DNA of 64,000 bases from the NCBI RefSeq assembly GCF_900103825.1, contig NZ_FNIF01000010.1, positions 1-64,000 of the forward strand. Reading direction: 5' to 3'. Source of the DNA: Paenibacillus sp. yr247 (lineage in GTDB: Bacteria; Bacillota; Bacilli; Paenibacillales; NBRC-103111). A program made the position numbers and the translations under genes. Each line of letters starts with the position of its first letter. Position 1 is the first letter of the stretch. Positions 33,877-43,774 of the stretch are shown here, piece by piece. Under the pieces are notes generated by a model. The model did no database searches and was not told the DNA's origin. It saw nothing but the letters and a program-made list of their open reading frames with translations.

Positions 33877-34813
33877 TCCCAGATCTTAAAACTTGTGCAG
33901 AAGGTGTTCCCTTATCAGCAACCATGGTATTCGTCAAGGAGCCCAACTTCTCGATTTGGATCGTAACTTGATCTCCGTCTTTCAGGTATACTTGCTTCTC
34001 AAGCGGGTAACCCAAAACAACACCCTCTGGAGTCCCTGTGAAAATGATATCGCCAGGCTCAAGCGTCATGTGCTGGGAAATGTAGCTGACAATCTCATCG
34101 CAATAGAAAATCATATCGGACGTATTCGAGCTCTGACGAACTTCGCCATTCACGATACATTGAATATCGAGGTTGTTTGGATCCCCGACTTCGTCCGCAG
34201 TGACTAGGTATGGTCCTAGTGGAGAGAACTTATCGCAGATTTTGCCAAGCATCCATTGATGCGTACGCAACTGCAAATCGCGTGCAGATAAGTCGTTCAC
34301 GTTGCAATAGCCAAACACATGGGACAGCGCGTCTTCTCGGCTTACGTATTTTGCCGTTTTGCCGATAACGATCACTAATTCCGCTTCGTAATCCACCTTT
34401 TGCGATACCGCTGGAAGTGGAATTTGACCACCATGCACCGCTAACGTATTACTGAATTTATTAAAAAGAATCGGAAATTCCGGAATCGGAGCATTCGTTT
34501 CTTCCGCATGCTTACGATAATTTAAGCCGATGCAAATTATTTTGTTAGGCTTCGTCACGCAAGGCCCTAATGTCAGCACAGCTTCATCTAATACATACGC
34601 TTCCTTGTTATCAGCTAAACTAATGACAGATTCCGAATACGCGCGGAGTAGTTCCACAGCTTCGCTGCCGCCTTCAATAACCTCGTGTACGGTTGCAGGC
34701 AGTGTTTTATTGAATGGTACTGCCTGTAAAGCAGCTTGGACATCCAAAACGCCTTGCTCCAATTTAATTCCAAGGCGGTATTCGCCGTTTTGAACAAAAG
34801 TAAGCAGTTTCAT
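33854..34813 (-). CDS. Fumarylacetoacetate hydrolase family protein
   Basis: A protein of about 319 residues. The core (about 95-300) shows the FAH signature: CIGLNYRKHAEET, VDYEAELVIVIGK with the metal-binding glutamates, NVNDLSARDLQ, and GDIIFTGTPEGV. Family members hydrolyse or dehydrate 2-oxo or diketo acids, including 2,4-diketo-3-deoxy sugar acids in non-phosphorylative rhamnose or fucose breakdown. That use suits the neighbouring dehydrogenases. The start is the ATG at 34813 (GGGGAGG upstream). Confidence 0.85.
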   Translation of the reverse strand: MKLLTFVQNGEYRLGIKLEQGVLDVQAALQAVPFNKTLPATVHEVIEGGSEAVELLRAYSESVISLADNKEAYVLDEAVLTLGPCVTKPNKIICIGLNYRKHAEETNAPIPEFPILFNKFSNTLAVHGGQIPLPAVSQKVDYEAELVIVIGKTAKYVSREDALSHVFGYCNVNDLSARDLQLRTHQWMLGKICDKFSPLGPYLVTADEVGDPNNLDIQCIVNGEVRQSSNTSDMIFYCDEIVSYISQHMTLEPGDIIFTGTPEGVVLGYPLEKQVYLKDGDQVTIQIEKLGSLTNTMVADKGTPSAQVLRSGSDNLVNA

Positions 34814-34858
34814 TGCAATAATCCTCCCCAATATGTTCTATACATGCTTGACTCGTTC

Positions 34859-36286
34859 TTATTCCCACAATCCCAAGTAGGGCAATTCTGCAATGCTGCT
34901 GACATCTATGTTTTGAGCCGTCTGCTCATCTGCTTTCAAATAGATCCCCTCATCGGTTTTTATAAAGATTGGCTGATTCGGGAATAAGAAATGTTCCGGA
35001 AGCGCACGTTCTCCACCAACCCAACCCAGATCTCGACCAAACACGGCTTCGTCTTTGCGGCCAATCAGCTTATACACGTCCTGAAAGTAAAAATCGTTGA
35101 TCGCCCAATGCTTGCCTTCTTCCACCCACATACATTGGTGACCAAGCAGGACGGATATACGCGGATAAGGCTCTTTGAGCTTAGAGACCATCTTCTCTCC
35201 AAGTCCATGACGGTGCAGCAAGTAATAAAAATCATGAGTATGCCATGCCGAGCATGGCGCAATATCAGCTTCGTTTTGCCAGCCAGTCGCCGAAGCCATA
35301 TAACCTCGCGGCGCTTGATAGTAAGCATAGGTTTCGTCGCATTTTTTCAGGAACAGCGCCAACTCTTCGTCAGCTTGATGCTCCAGGTAACGGGCAATGC
35401 CGTGTAGAGACATACCCATTCCCGCAATAAGCATAGGCTCTTTCAGTCGAATCCATTCTCCTGCGCGAAGCAACCATTTGCGATTAAAACGCGTCTGTCC
35501 CTTCGCATCGATCCAGGCGGATCGGACCAAGTGACGACATAGACCGCCTGCGTGCTGCAAATAGTGAGGCTCGCCGAACATTTCATAGGCCTGCACCAGC
35601 GGCGCAATCATTAAGCCGTAATATTCAGCGGGCTCGACCATCGTTGCGTCGCCCAAATAGCGGTTGCTGGCTTCACAATCCGCATCTGGAATGCCTCTTA
35701 CATGATAATTCTCAATCATGAAGTTCAAATCGTCTTGAATGCCCGCGCTCCATGGAGAATCCGGGAACAGCTGCTGATACAGCAGCTTGCCCCAGAGACG
35801 GCAATATTCTTGATTGCTGATATTTCTCGTTTTTTTGAACGGATAGATCTCTTCACATGCCTGCAAATTGCGAAGCATCGCTTGCTGAATACTTTCCAAC
35901 GCTTCCGCAGGCAGCCAAGAGCGACCGTGAAGTGCCGTTAGTCCCAAAGCAACGTTCGGCATCATGTTGTGAATTAACCCACGATTGAGCATCTCGCCGA
36001 CCTGAAATCCGATGTGCTTGTACTGCCCATCCTCCTGGAAACGTGTCGTTTGAAACTTGATCATTTGTAATACCTGATCTTCAAGCGAGGAATCGCGCTG
36101 CTCTGCGACAATTCGGCTCAAAGCCGCCATCAACGGGCTTGCCCATGTGCTGTGCCCGCTTGTAAAGTCTGACCATCGGTATGGATTGGAACCCCAAACA
36201 GAATGATTATGAAAGCCGTGAATGGCTCCGTCCTCTTGTACCCAGGACATTAACCAATTGCTGAGTGCGTTAATGTTCGATTTCAT
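34859..36286 (-). CDS. Unclassified helical-toroid protein, sugar operon
   Basis: A protein of about 475 residues, starting at ATG 36286 with GGGAGG upstream. No signal peptide. Helical pairs with aromatic-rich loops (GFHNHSVWGSNPYRWSDF, MVEPAEYYGLMIAPLVQ, APCSAWHTHDFYYLL) suggest an (alpha/alpha)n toroid similar in outline to GH88/GH105 or polysaccharide-lyase helical domains. I cannot assign a family. It lies between GH88 and FAH-family genes with gaps of 14 and 45 bases, so it is part of the same pathway. Confidence 0.6.
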   Translation of the reverse strand: MKSNINALSNWLMSWVQEDGAIHGFHNHSVWGSNPYRWSDFTSGHSTWASPLMAALSRIVAEQRDSSLEDQVLQMIKFQTTRFQEDGQYKHIGFQVGEMLNRGLIHNMMPNVALGLTALHGRSWLPAEALESIQQAMLRNLQACEEIYPFKKTRNISNQEYCRLWGKLLYQQLFPDSPWSAGIQDDLNFMIENYHVRGIPDADCEASNRYLGDATMVEPAEYYGLMIAPLVQAYEMFGEPHYLQHAGGLCRHLVRSAWIDAKGQTRFNRKWLLRAGEWIRLKEPMLIAGMGMSLHGIARYLEHQADEELALFLKKCDETYAYYQAPRGYMASATGWQNEADIAPCSAWHTHDFYYLLHRHGLGEKMVSKLKEPYPRISVLLGHQCMWVEEGKHWAINDFYFQDVYKLIGRKDEAVFGRDLGWVGGERALPEHFLFPNQPIFIKTDEGIYLKADEQTAQNIDVSSIAELPYLGLWE

Positions 36287-36300
36287 GTTGCGCTTCCTCC

Positions 36301-37422
36301 CTACCAAAACAGCTCCGTACGTCCCCGCAGTTTGGCAATCGCTTCGGCATAGTAATAGTCGCCGTATATAATCGGGACGTTGACATAAGCTCTCTTCGGA
36401 AAATTCGCAGTTGCCATTGTCAAAATGCCCTCTTCGTCTTCACCCCACGAGACGTATTGCTCTGTGAGTACCAACAAAATACGCTTCGCTGCATCACTGT
36501 AAATATGTGCCTCCGACTCAGGAACAGCGCGGCTGATTTCCAACAATCCAGTAGCTGCACAGGCTGCAGCTGATGTATCAAAGGCCGTCTTCGGCTCAAC
36601 CGGCGCGCGAAAATCCCAATAAGGCGCAGCGTCTGCTGGCATATTGGCGATAAAGAAATGCGCTACACTTTTGGCTGCATCCAAATATCTTTGATGCCCC
36701 GTATATTTGTGGCTTAGCGCCATGCCGTACAATGCCCAAGACGTCCCTCGAGCCCATGCCGAATCCGGCGAGATTCCTTGTCCGCCTCTTGCTTCGATGC
36801 GCTCACCTGTCTCCGGATCAAAGCAGACGATATGATGCGAGGAGCCGTCTGGGCGGATAAATTCACGCAGCACGGTATCTGCATGCGCCACTGCGATATG
36901 ACGAAAACGCGGATCATTCGTTGTTTCACTCGCCCAGTAAAGCAGCGGCAAATTCAGGAGACAATCGATAATCGCCCAGCCCTGCTGATTGTCGCCGTTC
37001 CATGCGCGAATGAATTGGCCTTTAAGATTGAAACGGCCTGCCAGATGGCTGGCTGCCATCAGCCCGCGGATTTTAGAAGAATCCGTGCCCAACAGCTTAT
37101 ATTGCGCTACAGACGTTAAACTCCACATAAAGCCAACGTCATGATGGAGTTTCTCGTACCCTAAAAGCGTTTCGTCCATCTGATTCTCAACTGATACCGC
37201 GATTTCACGAAAATCTGCATTCTCGTTTTCTTTGTATATCAGCCATAGCAAACCTGGCCAAAATCCATTGGTCCACCAATCATTCGATTCCGAGTTATAG
37301 GTGCCATTCACGGATGCATATGGAAATGAATCTCCGATCCTTTTGCATGTTCGTTCAACTTTCGCAACGATCTTTCCCCACACATCTTCAACCCATGCTT
37401 CATTAACGACGCTTGTTGTCAT
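36301..37422 (-). CDS. GH88-family unsaturated glucuronyl hydrolase
   Basis: A protein of about 373 residues, typical for GH88, with no signal peptide, so it acts on imported oligosaccharides. It releases 4,5-unsaturated uronic acid made by a lyase. Family elements include NDWWTNGFWPGLLWL, LHHDVGFMW with the first catalytic aspartate (about residue 95), and NGDNQQGWAIIDCLLNLPLL with the second acid (about 155-162). The start is the ATG at 37422 after GGGAGG. Its presence implies that a polysaccharide lyase makes the substrate, consistent with the lyase-like genes upstream. Confidence 0.88.
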   Translation of the reverse strand: MTTSVVNEAWVEDVWGKIVAKVERTCKRIGDSFPYASVNGTYNSESNDWWTNGFWPGLLWLIYKENENADFREIAVSVENQMDETLLGYEKLHHDVGFMWSLTSVAQYKLLGTDSSKIRGLMAASHLAGRFNLKGQFIRAWNGDNQQGWAIIDCLLNLPLLYWASETTNDPRFRHIAVAHADTVLREFIRPDGSSHHIVCFDPETGERIEARGGQGISPDSAWARGTSWALYGMALSHKYTGHQRYLDAAKSVAHFFIANMPADAAPYWDFRAPVEPKTAFDTSAAACAATGLLEISRAVPESEAHIYSDAAKRILLVLTEQYVSWGEDEEGILTMATANFPKRAYVNVPIIYGDYYYAEAIAKLRGRTELFW

Positions 37423-37446
37423 GTTCATTTCCTCCCACACATTCTG

Positions 37447-38349
37447 CTATAACAATTGCTGTCCAGGGAACAACGCAAATACTTTCTCAAGTTCCAGATC
37501 CGATAATCCTACACCGTCACAATAGTTCACATTCGCCTGCAAAGAACGGATCGATGTCGTTCCCGTTAATGTAATCGCAATATCCGGACAAGTTAAGCTA
37601 AAGCGCATCGCTGGCTCTACAAGACCTTTCGGCTCGGTTTTACGCAAAAATTGCAGCTGTTCCATCTTTCTGTTCGATTCTTCAAGCAAGGCATGATTTT
37701 GTTGTAAAAAAGGCGCCGGCTGATCCGCCAAGATGCCCATGGCCAGCGGACTGCCGTGAATGACGCCGATATTTTTTTCCTTGGCGAGCGGTAGCAGTTC
37801 GTCTTTGGCTGTATAATCAACCAACGTATATTTCGCGTAGGTCTGAATCGTATCTACCAAATCCTCCTTGAGGAAAGGCATCAGAAGTTCAAGCTTCCCA
37901 GCGTTCACACCGATGGCTCTGACCTTTCCTTGCTCCTTCAGCTTCAGAAACGCTGGGATTGTCTCATTCACAGCCTGTTCATAGGTCGTTTGCTCCAATT
38001 CATGCAGCTGAATGAGATCGATATAATCCGTCTGCAGTCTTTGTAAGCTTTCTTCTACGGATTGAATTGTGTTCTCATACGAATATGGTGTACCTCTCAT
38101 CACTGCCTTCGTAGCCAAAATGACTTGATCTCGCTTTCCTTTAAGCGCCTGTCCAATTCTGCGTTCGCTTTCACCTCTACCGTATAACGGCGCTGAATCG
38201 ATAAAATTAATTCCGAAATCCAAGGCAGCGTCAATGACACTTGTCACAATTTCATCCGTTGTCTCGCCAAAATCACCGCCAAGCGGAGCGCCGCCCAAGC
38301 CAATTTTTGAAACTCGAAATCCTGTTTTTCCTAGAATCGTATATTCCAC
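37447..38349 (-). CDS. Aldo/keto reductase
   Basis: A protein of 300 residues with an NADPH-dependent TIM-barrel fold: NFIDSAPLYGRGESERRIG (catalytic tyrosine in LYGRGESE), lysine in ILATKAVMRG, and histidine in LIQLHELE. Similar to aldose or L-galactose dehydrogenase-type members. In this operon it probably oxidises or reduces a released monosaccharide. It follows the Gfo/Idh gene by 33 bases. Confidence 0.85.
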   Translation of the reverse strand: MEYTILGKTGFRVSKIGLGGAPLGGDFGETTDEIVTSVIDAALDFGINFIDSAPLYGRGESERRIGQALKGKRDQVILATKAVMRGTPYSYENTIQSVEESLQRLQTDYIDLIQLHELEQTTYEQAVNETIPAFLKLKEQGKVRAIGVNAGKLELLMPFLKEDLVDTIQTYAKYTLVDYTAKDELLPLAKEKNIGVIHGSPLAMGILADQPAPFLQQNHALLEESNRKMEQLQFLRKTEPKGLVEPAMRFSLTCPDIAITLTGTTSIRSLQANVNYCDGVGLSDLELEKVFALFPGQQLL

Positions 38350-38382
38350 TGATAGCTTCGTCCCTTCATAAAAAGTACAGTG

Positions 38383-39360
38383 CTAAATGTCGACCTTATT
38401 CCCTGTCCGCACAGATTCCAACGATGCTTGTATCATGCGAATCACGGGTTGAAACGATGAAATATCTAAGTCAGACTTTCGTCCTTGCATGCAAGCAGCC
38501 ATAAATTCATTTACGATCCCAGCACGTAATTCAAATCCATTGGACTCATCAGGTACAATCGTTTCCTCTGCTCCATCATGATGAATGAAAACAAGGCGGT
38601 CGCCGCGCAGCTGCAAACTCCCTTCAGAGCCATCTAATTGAAATTCTCCCAGCCAAGATGTTTCCGCACTGTGCGCAGCCCAGGAAGCGTAATAATTCAA
38701 GTGCAATCCTTCGTTACTCTGTGCCAGGAGAGATACAACCGAAGGCGATTTCTCAATTGACCACGAAGGAAGCACAGAGGTAGCAAACACCTGATTGAAG
38801 CGCTCGGCACCGATCATGTAATGAATTACACCGAGATGATGGTAGGTTAAATCTTCAAGCATGACATGCTCGTATTCGTTCATCCAAGCTGCACGGATAT
38901 TCGGCCGTTGACATCGCCATACGATCTGCCCCAGCTCGCCGAGTTTGCCGCTGAGAATGACGCGCTTGGCTTGCTCCACAAACTTGTCAAATCTGTACGA
39001 TTCTCCAATCGCGATCTGTCTGCCTCTCGAACGCGAGAGCGAAACCATCGTCGCCCCATCTTCCCAAGACTGTGGCCTGAATTTCTCAAGATATATATCG
39101 AATCCGCTTTCCACAACTGTTCGGATCGTCTCCATACAAGTTTTGGCATAAGGCGGAGTTACCATCGTGACCAGATCAGGGTTCAACTTTTGGAGCGCGC
39201 CCTGAATATCCTCGAACTGAGGAAGATGGGCATAGTGCTCATTCGCTTCCTGATATCTGTTGCTTACGCCAACCACCTCAACATCCGGCCGAGATCCCCA
39301 ATGTGAAAGCCAGTGATTTTGCAAGCCGATGCAAAAGACACGAAGCTGTCTTGGCTCCAT
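38383..39360 (-). CDS. Gfo/Idh/MocA-family oxidoreductase
   Basis: A protein of about 325 residues. The N-terminal Rossmann half carries VVGVSNRYQEAN, LVTMVTPPY and IYLEKFRPQS (the EK.. motif near the nicotinamide), and the C-terminal half is the usual mixed-sheet domain (LEDLTYHHLGVIHYMIG). The glycine-rich loop (VFCIGLQNHWLS) is atypical. The start is the ATG at 39360 with GGAGGGGAG upstream. First gene of the catabolic operon, with the conserved regulatory element 70 bases upstream. Confidence 0.82.
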   Translation of the reverse strand: MEPRQLRVFCIGLQNHWLSHWGSRPDVEVVGVSNRYQEANEHYAHLPQFEDIQGALQKLNPDLVTMVTPPYAKTCMETIRTVVESGFDIYLEKFRPQSWEDGATMVSLSRSRGRQIAIGESYRFDKFVEQAKRVILSGKLGELGQIVWRCQRPNIRAAWMNEYEHVMLEDLTYHHLGVIHYMIGAERFNQVFATSVLPSWSIEKSPSVVSLLAQSNEGLHLNYYASWAAHSAETSWLGEFQLDGSEGSLQLRGDRLVFIHHDGAEETIVPDESNGFELRAGIVNEFMAACMQGRKSDLDISSFQPVIRMIQASLESVRTGNKVDI

Positions 39361-39429
39361 ACGATCTCCCCTCCTCCAAACACTATGATAATAAGATGCT
39401 CTCATTATCAGCTTTATGAAGCTCAGCTA

Positions 39430-39490
39430 CTACTGTAAAAAATGAAAAAAACTCTACTTTTTAAACATACAATGCGAAAAACACTGTGAT
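39430..39490 (-). promoter_or_regulatory. Conserved locus element, copy A
   Basis: On the minus strand ACAGTGTTTTTCG, then AAAAAGTAGAGTTTTTTTCATT and TTTTACAGTAG. It aligns over about 60 bases with 54125-54187 and shares its core with 56985-57019. It begins 70 bases upstream of the Gfo/Idh start. TACAGT could serve as a weak -10 without a good -35, which suits an activator-dependent promoter. Confidence 0.6.
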
Positions 39491-39509
39491 TTTTGTCGAA
39501 ATGTAAAAA

Positions 39510-39539
39510 CCGGATAAGAGTCAACCGACTCCTATCCGG
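39510..39539 (-). terminator. Terminator downstream of a regulator remnant
   Basis: CCGGATAAGAGT (39510-39521) pairs with ACTCCTATCCGG (39528-39539), and on the minus strand is followed by TTTTTAC. It parallels the terminator of the intact regulator at 54488-54521. Confidence 0.7.
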
Positions 39540-39548
39540 ATTGCATGC

Positions 39549-39680
39549 TGCTGCATTTGAAATTTGAAGCATCGTTTTGTCGGCGTTGTAATTCAGAAGT
39601 ATCGTGCTGACAAATTAAAAACAGAACCATAAGAACCGTTGTAGAAAGCAGCAATTGCAGCAAATATTTTCATTATAAAT
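39549..39680 (-). pseudogene. Remnant of a second AraC-type membrane regulator
   Basis: The minus strand reads KYLLQLLLSTTVLMVLFL and, after a frameshift, a segment matching YYNSDKTMLQMQ of the intact regulator at 54520-56826 (nucleotide match over about 125 bases). Only the N-terminal anchor region remains; about 2.2 kb has been lost. It sits directly upstream of copy A of the regulatory element, mirroring the intact regulator's position. Confidence 0.65.
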
Positions 39681-39700
39681 TCGCATGATACAAAATCCAT

Positions 39701-41495
39701 TTATTTCGTATCAAACACAATTCGAATCGTCATCAATTGCCTGCTATCCATCGTTAATCGAAGCTTCCCATCTGTGATTACGATCTCACTTAGATTTTCT
39801 TCCAAAATATTCGTAACATATGCATGAGTTATTGGTATCCCCGGAGTTTGAATCGATAACTGGGACGACTCGTTTTCCAAATTATTCAACCGTATAATAA
39901 GCCCATTCTTATCATCAGCAGACTTGATATATTGTGTTACAATACACGGATGACCATCTACTTTAATAAACACTTCCTCCTTCACGTCTGGACAATAGAC
40001 CAAAGGAAAAATTTGCACAGGATGAGAAGCCTCAATGCCTACTGTTGCAGCCTGCATGCCAGCCTGTTTGCTTGTCCACCAGCTCTTTGATTCGTCCCGT
40101 TACACGGTCAAAGGACAAGTGATAAAATGGCGTTTCGATGCCATTATCCATAATTCTTACAGCGTCAGAAGTGCGATCTATGAGCGGTTCTGTGGTTCGG
40201 ATCATTTTATAGCTGAATGGTGGCAGTTTGACAAGTCCATAGGAATCTATCGCCCAATTCACATCTTCTATGTTTTGATTATAAGTGAATCTTCCGCCTG
40301 AAGTATGTCTAGCCTCTCCTGCAAAATCCTTTGGTAAACGGACGTCACAGGTTTGCTCAACAGACGTCGGATTCACAAGTACAACGCCTTCCGGCCTACC
40401 GGATTGGAGCGGATTGCCTTCCAACTGTTCTAATTGCTGGTTTACGGCATAGGCAGCTAGCGCATTGCCCTGATAAGCAAAGTGTGCCTTATGCATCCAC
40501 TGTGATTTCGTGAACAGCGAATCCGGCTCCCATACGGAAACATTGGCCCCCCACGTATGTTCATCGTATAATTGCACCTGATCCCATGCCTTCTTGTAGA
40601 GATCACTGCCTTTTTCTGTTCGAGTAGACTGAAATGCAGATAGAAACTCTGCTGACTTCAAACTTATTTTTGATCTTCGGTTTAGCCTGGTTTCTTCTGC
40701 GGAGCTTGCAGCTCCAAAATTCCAAAAATCATTCCAATCCCCGCTGTAGGCAGGAATTGTTTCGATCGGTTGTTCCCTAAGTCTTTCTAAAAACATTGGA
40801 ATATTCGTTGTCGACAGATAAATGAAATCGTACGGATACCCTTCACTTTCGATGCGTGAAATGTATCGATCCAGCCCTTCTTTCATCAGCTTTGTACTTT
40901 TTTCTTCCAAACGGCAGAATTGTGTAAATAACGAATAGTGCTCGCCATTAAACGTCAGCAGTTCTCTGCCATCAGGCGCAACCCACCGAAATGCTATTGG
41001 CCTTGGAAGCGGAAGCCCGCCCAAGTGAATATTAATTCCTGTCGTATACAGCTAAATTCCGGCATCGATGAGGACCTGTGCCATTGTCCATGGTTGACCG
41101 GTAATGTCATGATTAATGGCCGTACGAATCGGTGCATGGAATCGATCACGAAGCTCTTTCACCGAATATAAGAGTCGTGCTAATTGTTCAGCATTACATA
41201 ACGGAGAAGTGTGCATACTCAAAAATGATATACAAATTTGTCCATTTTTAAGAAAAAATTGAAATCGTTCAATCTTGCTTTCATCCGCAATTTCTAGCCA
41301 ATTCATAACCGGAGCAGTTACCTCGCAAGTCCAATAAAAACGATTTTCTTCCGGTTCATGCTGCGTCTTCTCACAAAGTTCCAACGCCTGGTTGATATAT
41401 TCATTTTGTAACTCCCAAAGTACGGGCTGCGTGTGCGTATAACCTACATCCAAATGACTGTGATGATAGACAAGAATTTCTTTTATCTTCGACAA
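39701..41495 (-). pseudogene. Degraded GH38 alpha-mannosidase-like gene
   Basis: Three pieces on one strand. 41495-41052 starts with [16 protein letters not shown], the family's metal-binding region, and ends at a TAG stop. The same frame continues beyond it ([19 protein letters not shown]) to 40032. A frameshift there joins the C-terminal piece (40057-39701, [12 protein letters not shown]). Total length is about 595 codons against 800-1000 for complete members, so internal parts are also missing. It follows the 41525-43603 gene by 29 bases and was probably once its operon partner. Confidence 0.75.
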
Positions 41496-41524
41496 TTTGC
41501 CATCCCTCTTTTCCTTTTATACAG

Positions 41525-43603
41525 TTACAGCATTCGATTCGCAAGCAGCGTTAATCGGAATCGATATTTCATTTCATCTTCAAACCACATGGCGAAATTG
41601 GTCCCCCACACGTTATTGTGCAAATTGAAATGGAACCCGCCATCTAACGGGGCAAAAGAATTATCGAACTGCAGCAGCCGCGGTTCCCCTGGGCAAACTA
41701 CAGGGGCATCCAGCGTCTCCAAAGCGATGCTGCCTTCAGGACCTTCATAATATATGCCGTTTTCCACGCTATGCATATTCCGGTTCCCATCCTTTACTAC
41801 GAATAACGGAGAGAGGCGTGCTCCCAGCTTCTCCATCTTCCAATGATGCGGACTATCCGTTAATGGCACGAAAGACAGCCATGCGGATTCCGGCAATCGG
41901 CAAGCCGGTTTTTCCATCGCATGAAGCTCAACTTCGATCTGCGAATCGGTATGCAAGAACGTGTAAGCTATCGTCATCTTACGCGGGGTGCCATATTGTT
42001 CATAAAGAAAGGAAGGAAGTTTAAGCTCCGCCAACACGATCGATCGATCCGACTTCTGAATCAGATAGAGAGATTTTACAACCGGGAAGTAACGTTTGTG
42101 TTCCGGCCGCGGCTCTGCATACTCAAGACCAGGTTTCCCCAAGTCGTTATCCGCCCAGCGATGATGCACCTTTAAATTGGTAACATACTCTTTGAAGAAA
42201 CGGTCATAATTTTCTTTGGCAAACGTTTCGTAGCTGTATATACCAAGTCGATGCTCATCGTCCGCCCATAGTTTGCCATTTGAATCCACCAATTCATTGA
42301 TCGACCCATCTGATCCAAAGCTAACACGAAACTGCCCCAAATCATAACATTCGTTCACTTCCAGAGTGACTCTTTCATTTTCAGAGAAGTGCTCGATGCC
42401 TGGCTTCATCCGTTCAAAAGCCTCACCTGCTTCTGCTGCTAAAGCATCATCCAAAGCTGCTAACGCTTGATCCAAATAGTCGCGCTGTTCCTTCCAGGAG
42501 CTTTCGAACATACTGTAAGAGCGTTCTGCTTTCGCCGGCCAGCTCAGATACGCATATTTGTCCGTCCTAGGCTCGCTCACTTTATCTCTCGCTCTTGCGG
42601 CGGCGAAATTGGCTGCTGAGTAATGATCATAGTCTAGCAAGTAGACATGCTCATTCATCCCCCACGTATGCTCAGGAACTAGCATTAATCGATTGCAAAA
42701 CACTGCATACGATTCGCTCTGTGGATCCAACTTCCCAGCATCAATCCATTGGTCTCTTAATCGCAACAGCTCACGGTATCTCGCAATCTTCCAAGGGTCT
42801 GAGGCTGCCCCATGGATCCACGAATCGCCGATTTCTTCAGTAATAACGGGGAGCTGATGCTTCAACTCAAGGATTTTTTCGGCAAAAGCATCCAACGTAG
42901 ATGCCATAATCGTCGCTTCTGGATATTTCTCCTGCAATAGGGCGTACAACTTCCGAACATCCTCAATGCTAGGCGGCCCATGGTTATCTCCCGTATAGGC
43001 GAAATAAAGTGCATCCTCAAGACCTTCAATCTGGAGCTGTGTACCGTAATCATTGGTGTAGTTGACGACCAATTCGGAGCCATCAGCGGCGCGCCACACG
43101 AATACAGGCGGTACTTGGGGATGTTTGCAAACGGGGTTGGCTCCCAAGTGTAAAAATTGAATATTGTTGCGTTCCAGAATAGGCACCATGCCAATCGTAT
43201 GTCCAGTCACATCGGTCATTTTGGCGGCAATCGTTTTTTTGCCATATCGCTCATCGAGCTTTCGCGATAGCGAAATACCGAATTCAAACAGTTTAGCATC
43301 CATCAACTCTCTATGAGTCGTAAAAGGAAGCCCATGCCAGACAATCCGATTTTCCCGTATGGCTTTTTCCATGCGATCACGCATCTCAGGCTGAGCTGTC
43401 GTCAGAAATTCGTTAATCAACCATGACCCGGTCGTCCATACGAATTTCACATTTCCTTCTTCGAGTGCCAGTTGTTCAGACAAGTCCAAAGCCTGTGGAA
43501 TGAACTGTGTCATGTAGCGTTCCAAAACCCGCTCAGCCAAGTCGGTAAAGCCGATATCCAAGTGTGTTTTAAAAATGACGTGTAATCTTTTAATTGTTGT
43601 CAT
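41525..43603 (-). CDS. GH38-related protein (DUF5054 type)
   Basis: A protein of 692 residues. It begins with LHVIFKTHLDIGFTDLAERV, the variant of the GH38 metal site typical of the DUF5054 group, then KMTDVTGHTIGMVPILE with the likely catalytic aspartate, and IGDSWIHGAASDPWK. A C-terminal beta-sandwich follows from about residue 430. No signal peptide, so it acts inside the cell on imported oligosaccharides. It is probably an alpha-mannosidase-like glycosidase; real specificity in this group is not established to my knowledge. Confidence 0.75.
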   Translation of the reverse strand: MTTIKRLHVIFKTHLDIGFTDLAERVLERYMTQFIPQALDLSEQLALEEGNVKFVWTTGSWLINEFLTTAQPEMRDRMEKAIRENRIVWHGLPFTTHRELMDAKLFEFGISLSRKLDERYGKKTIAAKMTDVTGHTIGMVPILERNNIQFLHLGANPVCKHPQVPPVFVWRAADGSELVVNYTNDYGTQLQIEGLEDALYFAYTGDNHGPPSIEDVRKLYALLQEKYPEATIMASTLDAFAEKILELKHQLPVITEEIGDSWIHGAASDPWKIARYRELLRLRDQWIDAGKLDPQSESYAVFCNRLMLVPEHTWGMNEHVYLLDYDHYSAANFAAARARDKVSEPRTDKYAYLSWPAKAERSYSMFESSWKEQRDYLDQALAALDDALAAEAGEAFERMKPGIEHFSENERVTLEVNECYDLGQFRVSFGSDGSINELVDSNGKLWADDEHRLGIYSYETFAKENYDRFFKEYVTNLKVHHRWADNDLGKPGLEYAEPRPEHKRYFPVVKSLYLIQKSDRSIVLAELKLPSFLYEQYGTPRKMTIAYTFLHTDSQIEVELHAMEKPACRLPESAWLSFVPLTDSPHHWKMEKLGARLSPLFVVKDGNRNMHSVENGIYYEGPEGSIALETLDAPVVCPGEPRLLQFDNSFAPLDGGFHFNLHNNVWGTNFAMWFEDEMKYRFRLTLLANRML

Positions 43604-43730
43604 GTTAAATGTCTCCTAATCTTTGCTGTTTGAGGCTGATCTTGATTCCAAGATGTTGCACCAAGTTATATGCGAGGACCGTTCGATCAGATGAGCTGGT
43701 CGACAAACCCGGATCGCCATCGTAATGGAA

Positions 43731-43765
43731 AAACGCGGTCAGGAGCTTAGCCCCTGACCGCGTTT
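43731..43765 (-). terminator. Terminator of the beta-helix gene
   Basis: AAACGCGGTCAGG (43731-43743) pairs with CCTGACCGCGTTT (43753-43765), and on the minus strand is followed by TTCC. It begins ten bases past the stop at 43775 and separates it from the GH38-like gene. Confidence 0.85.
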
Positions 43766-43774
43766 GCGAAAGCG

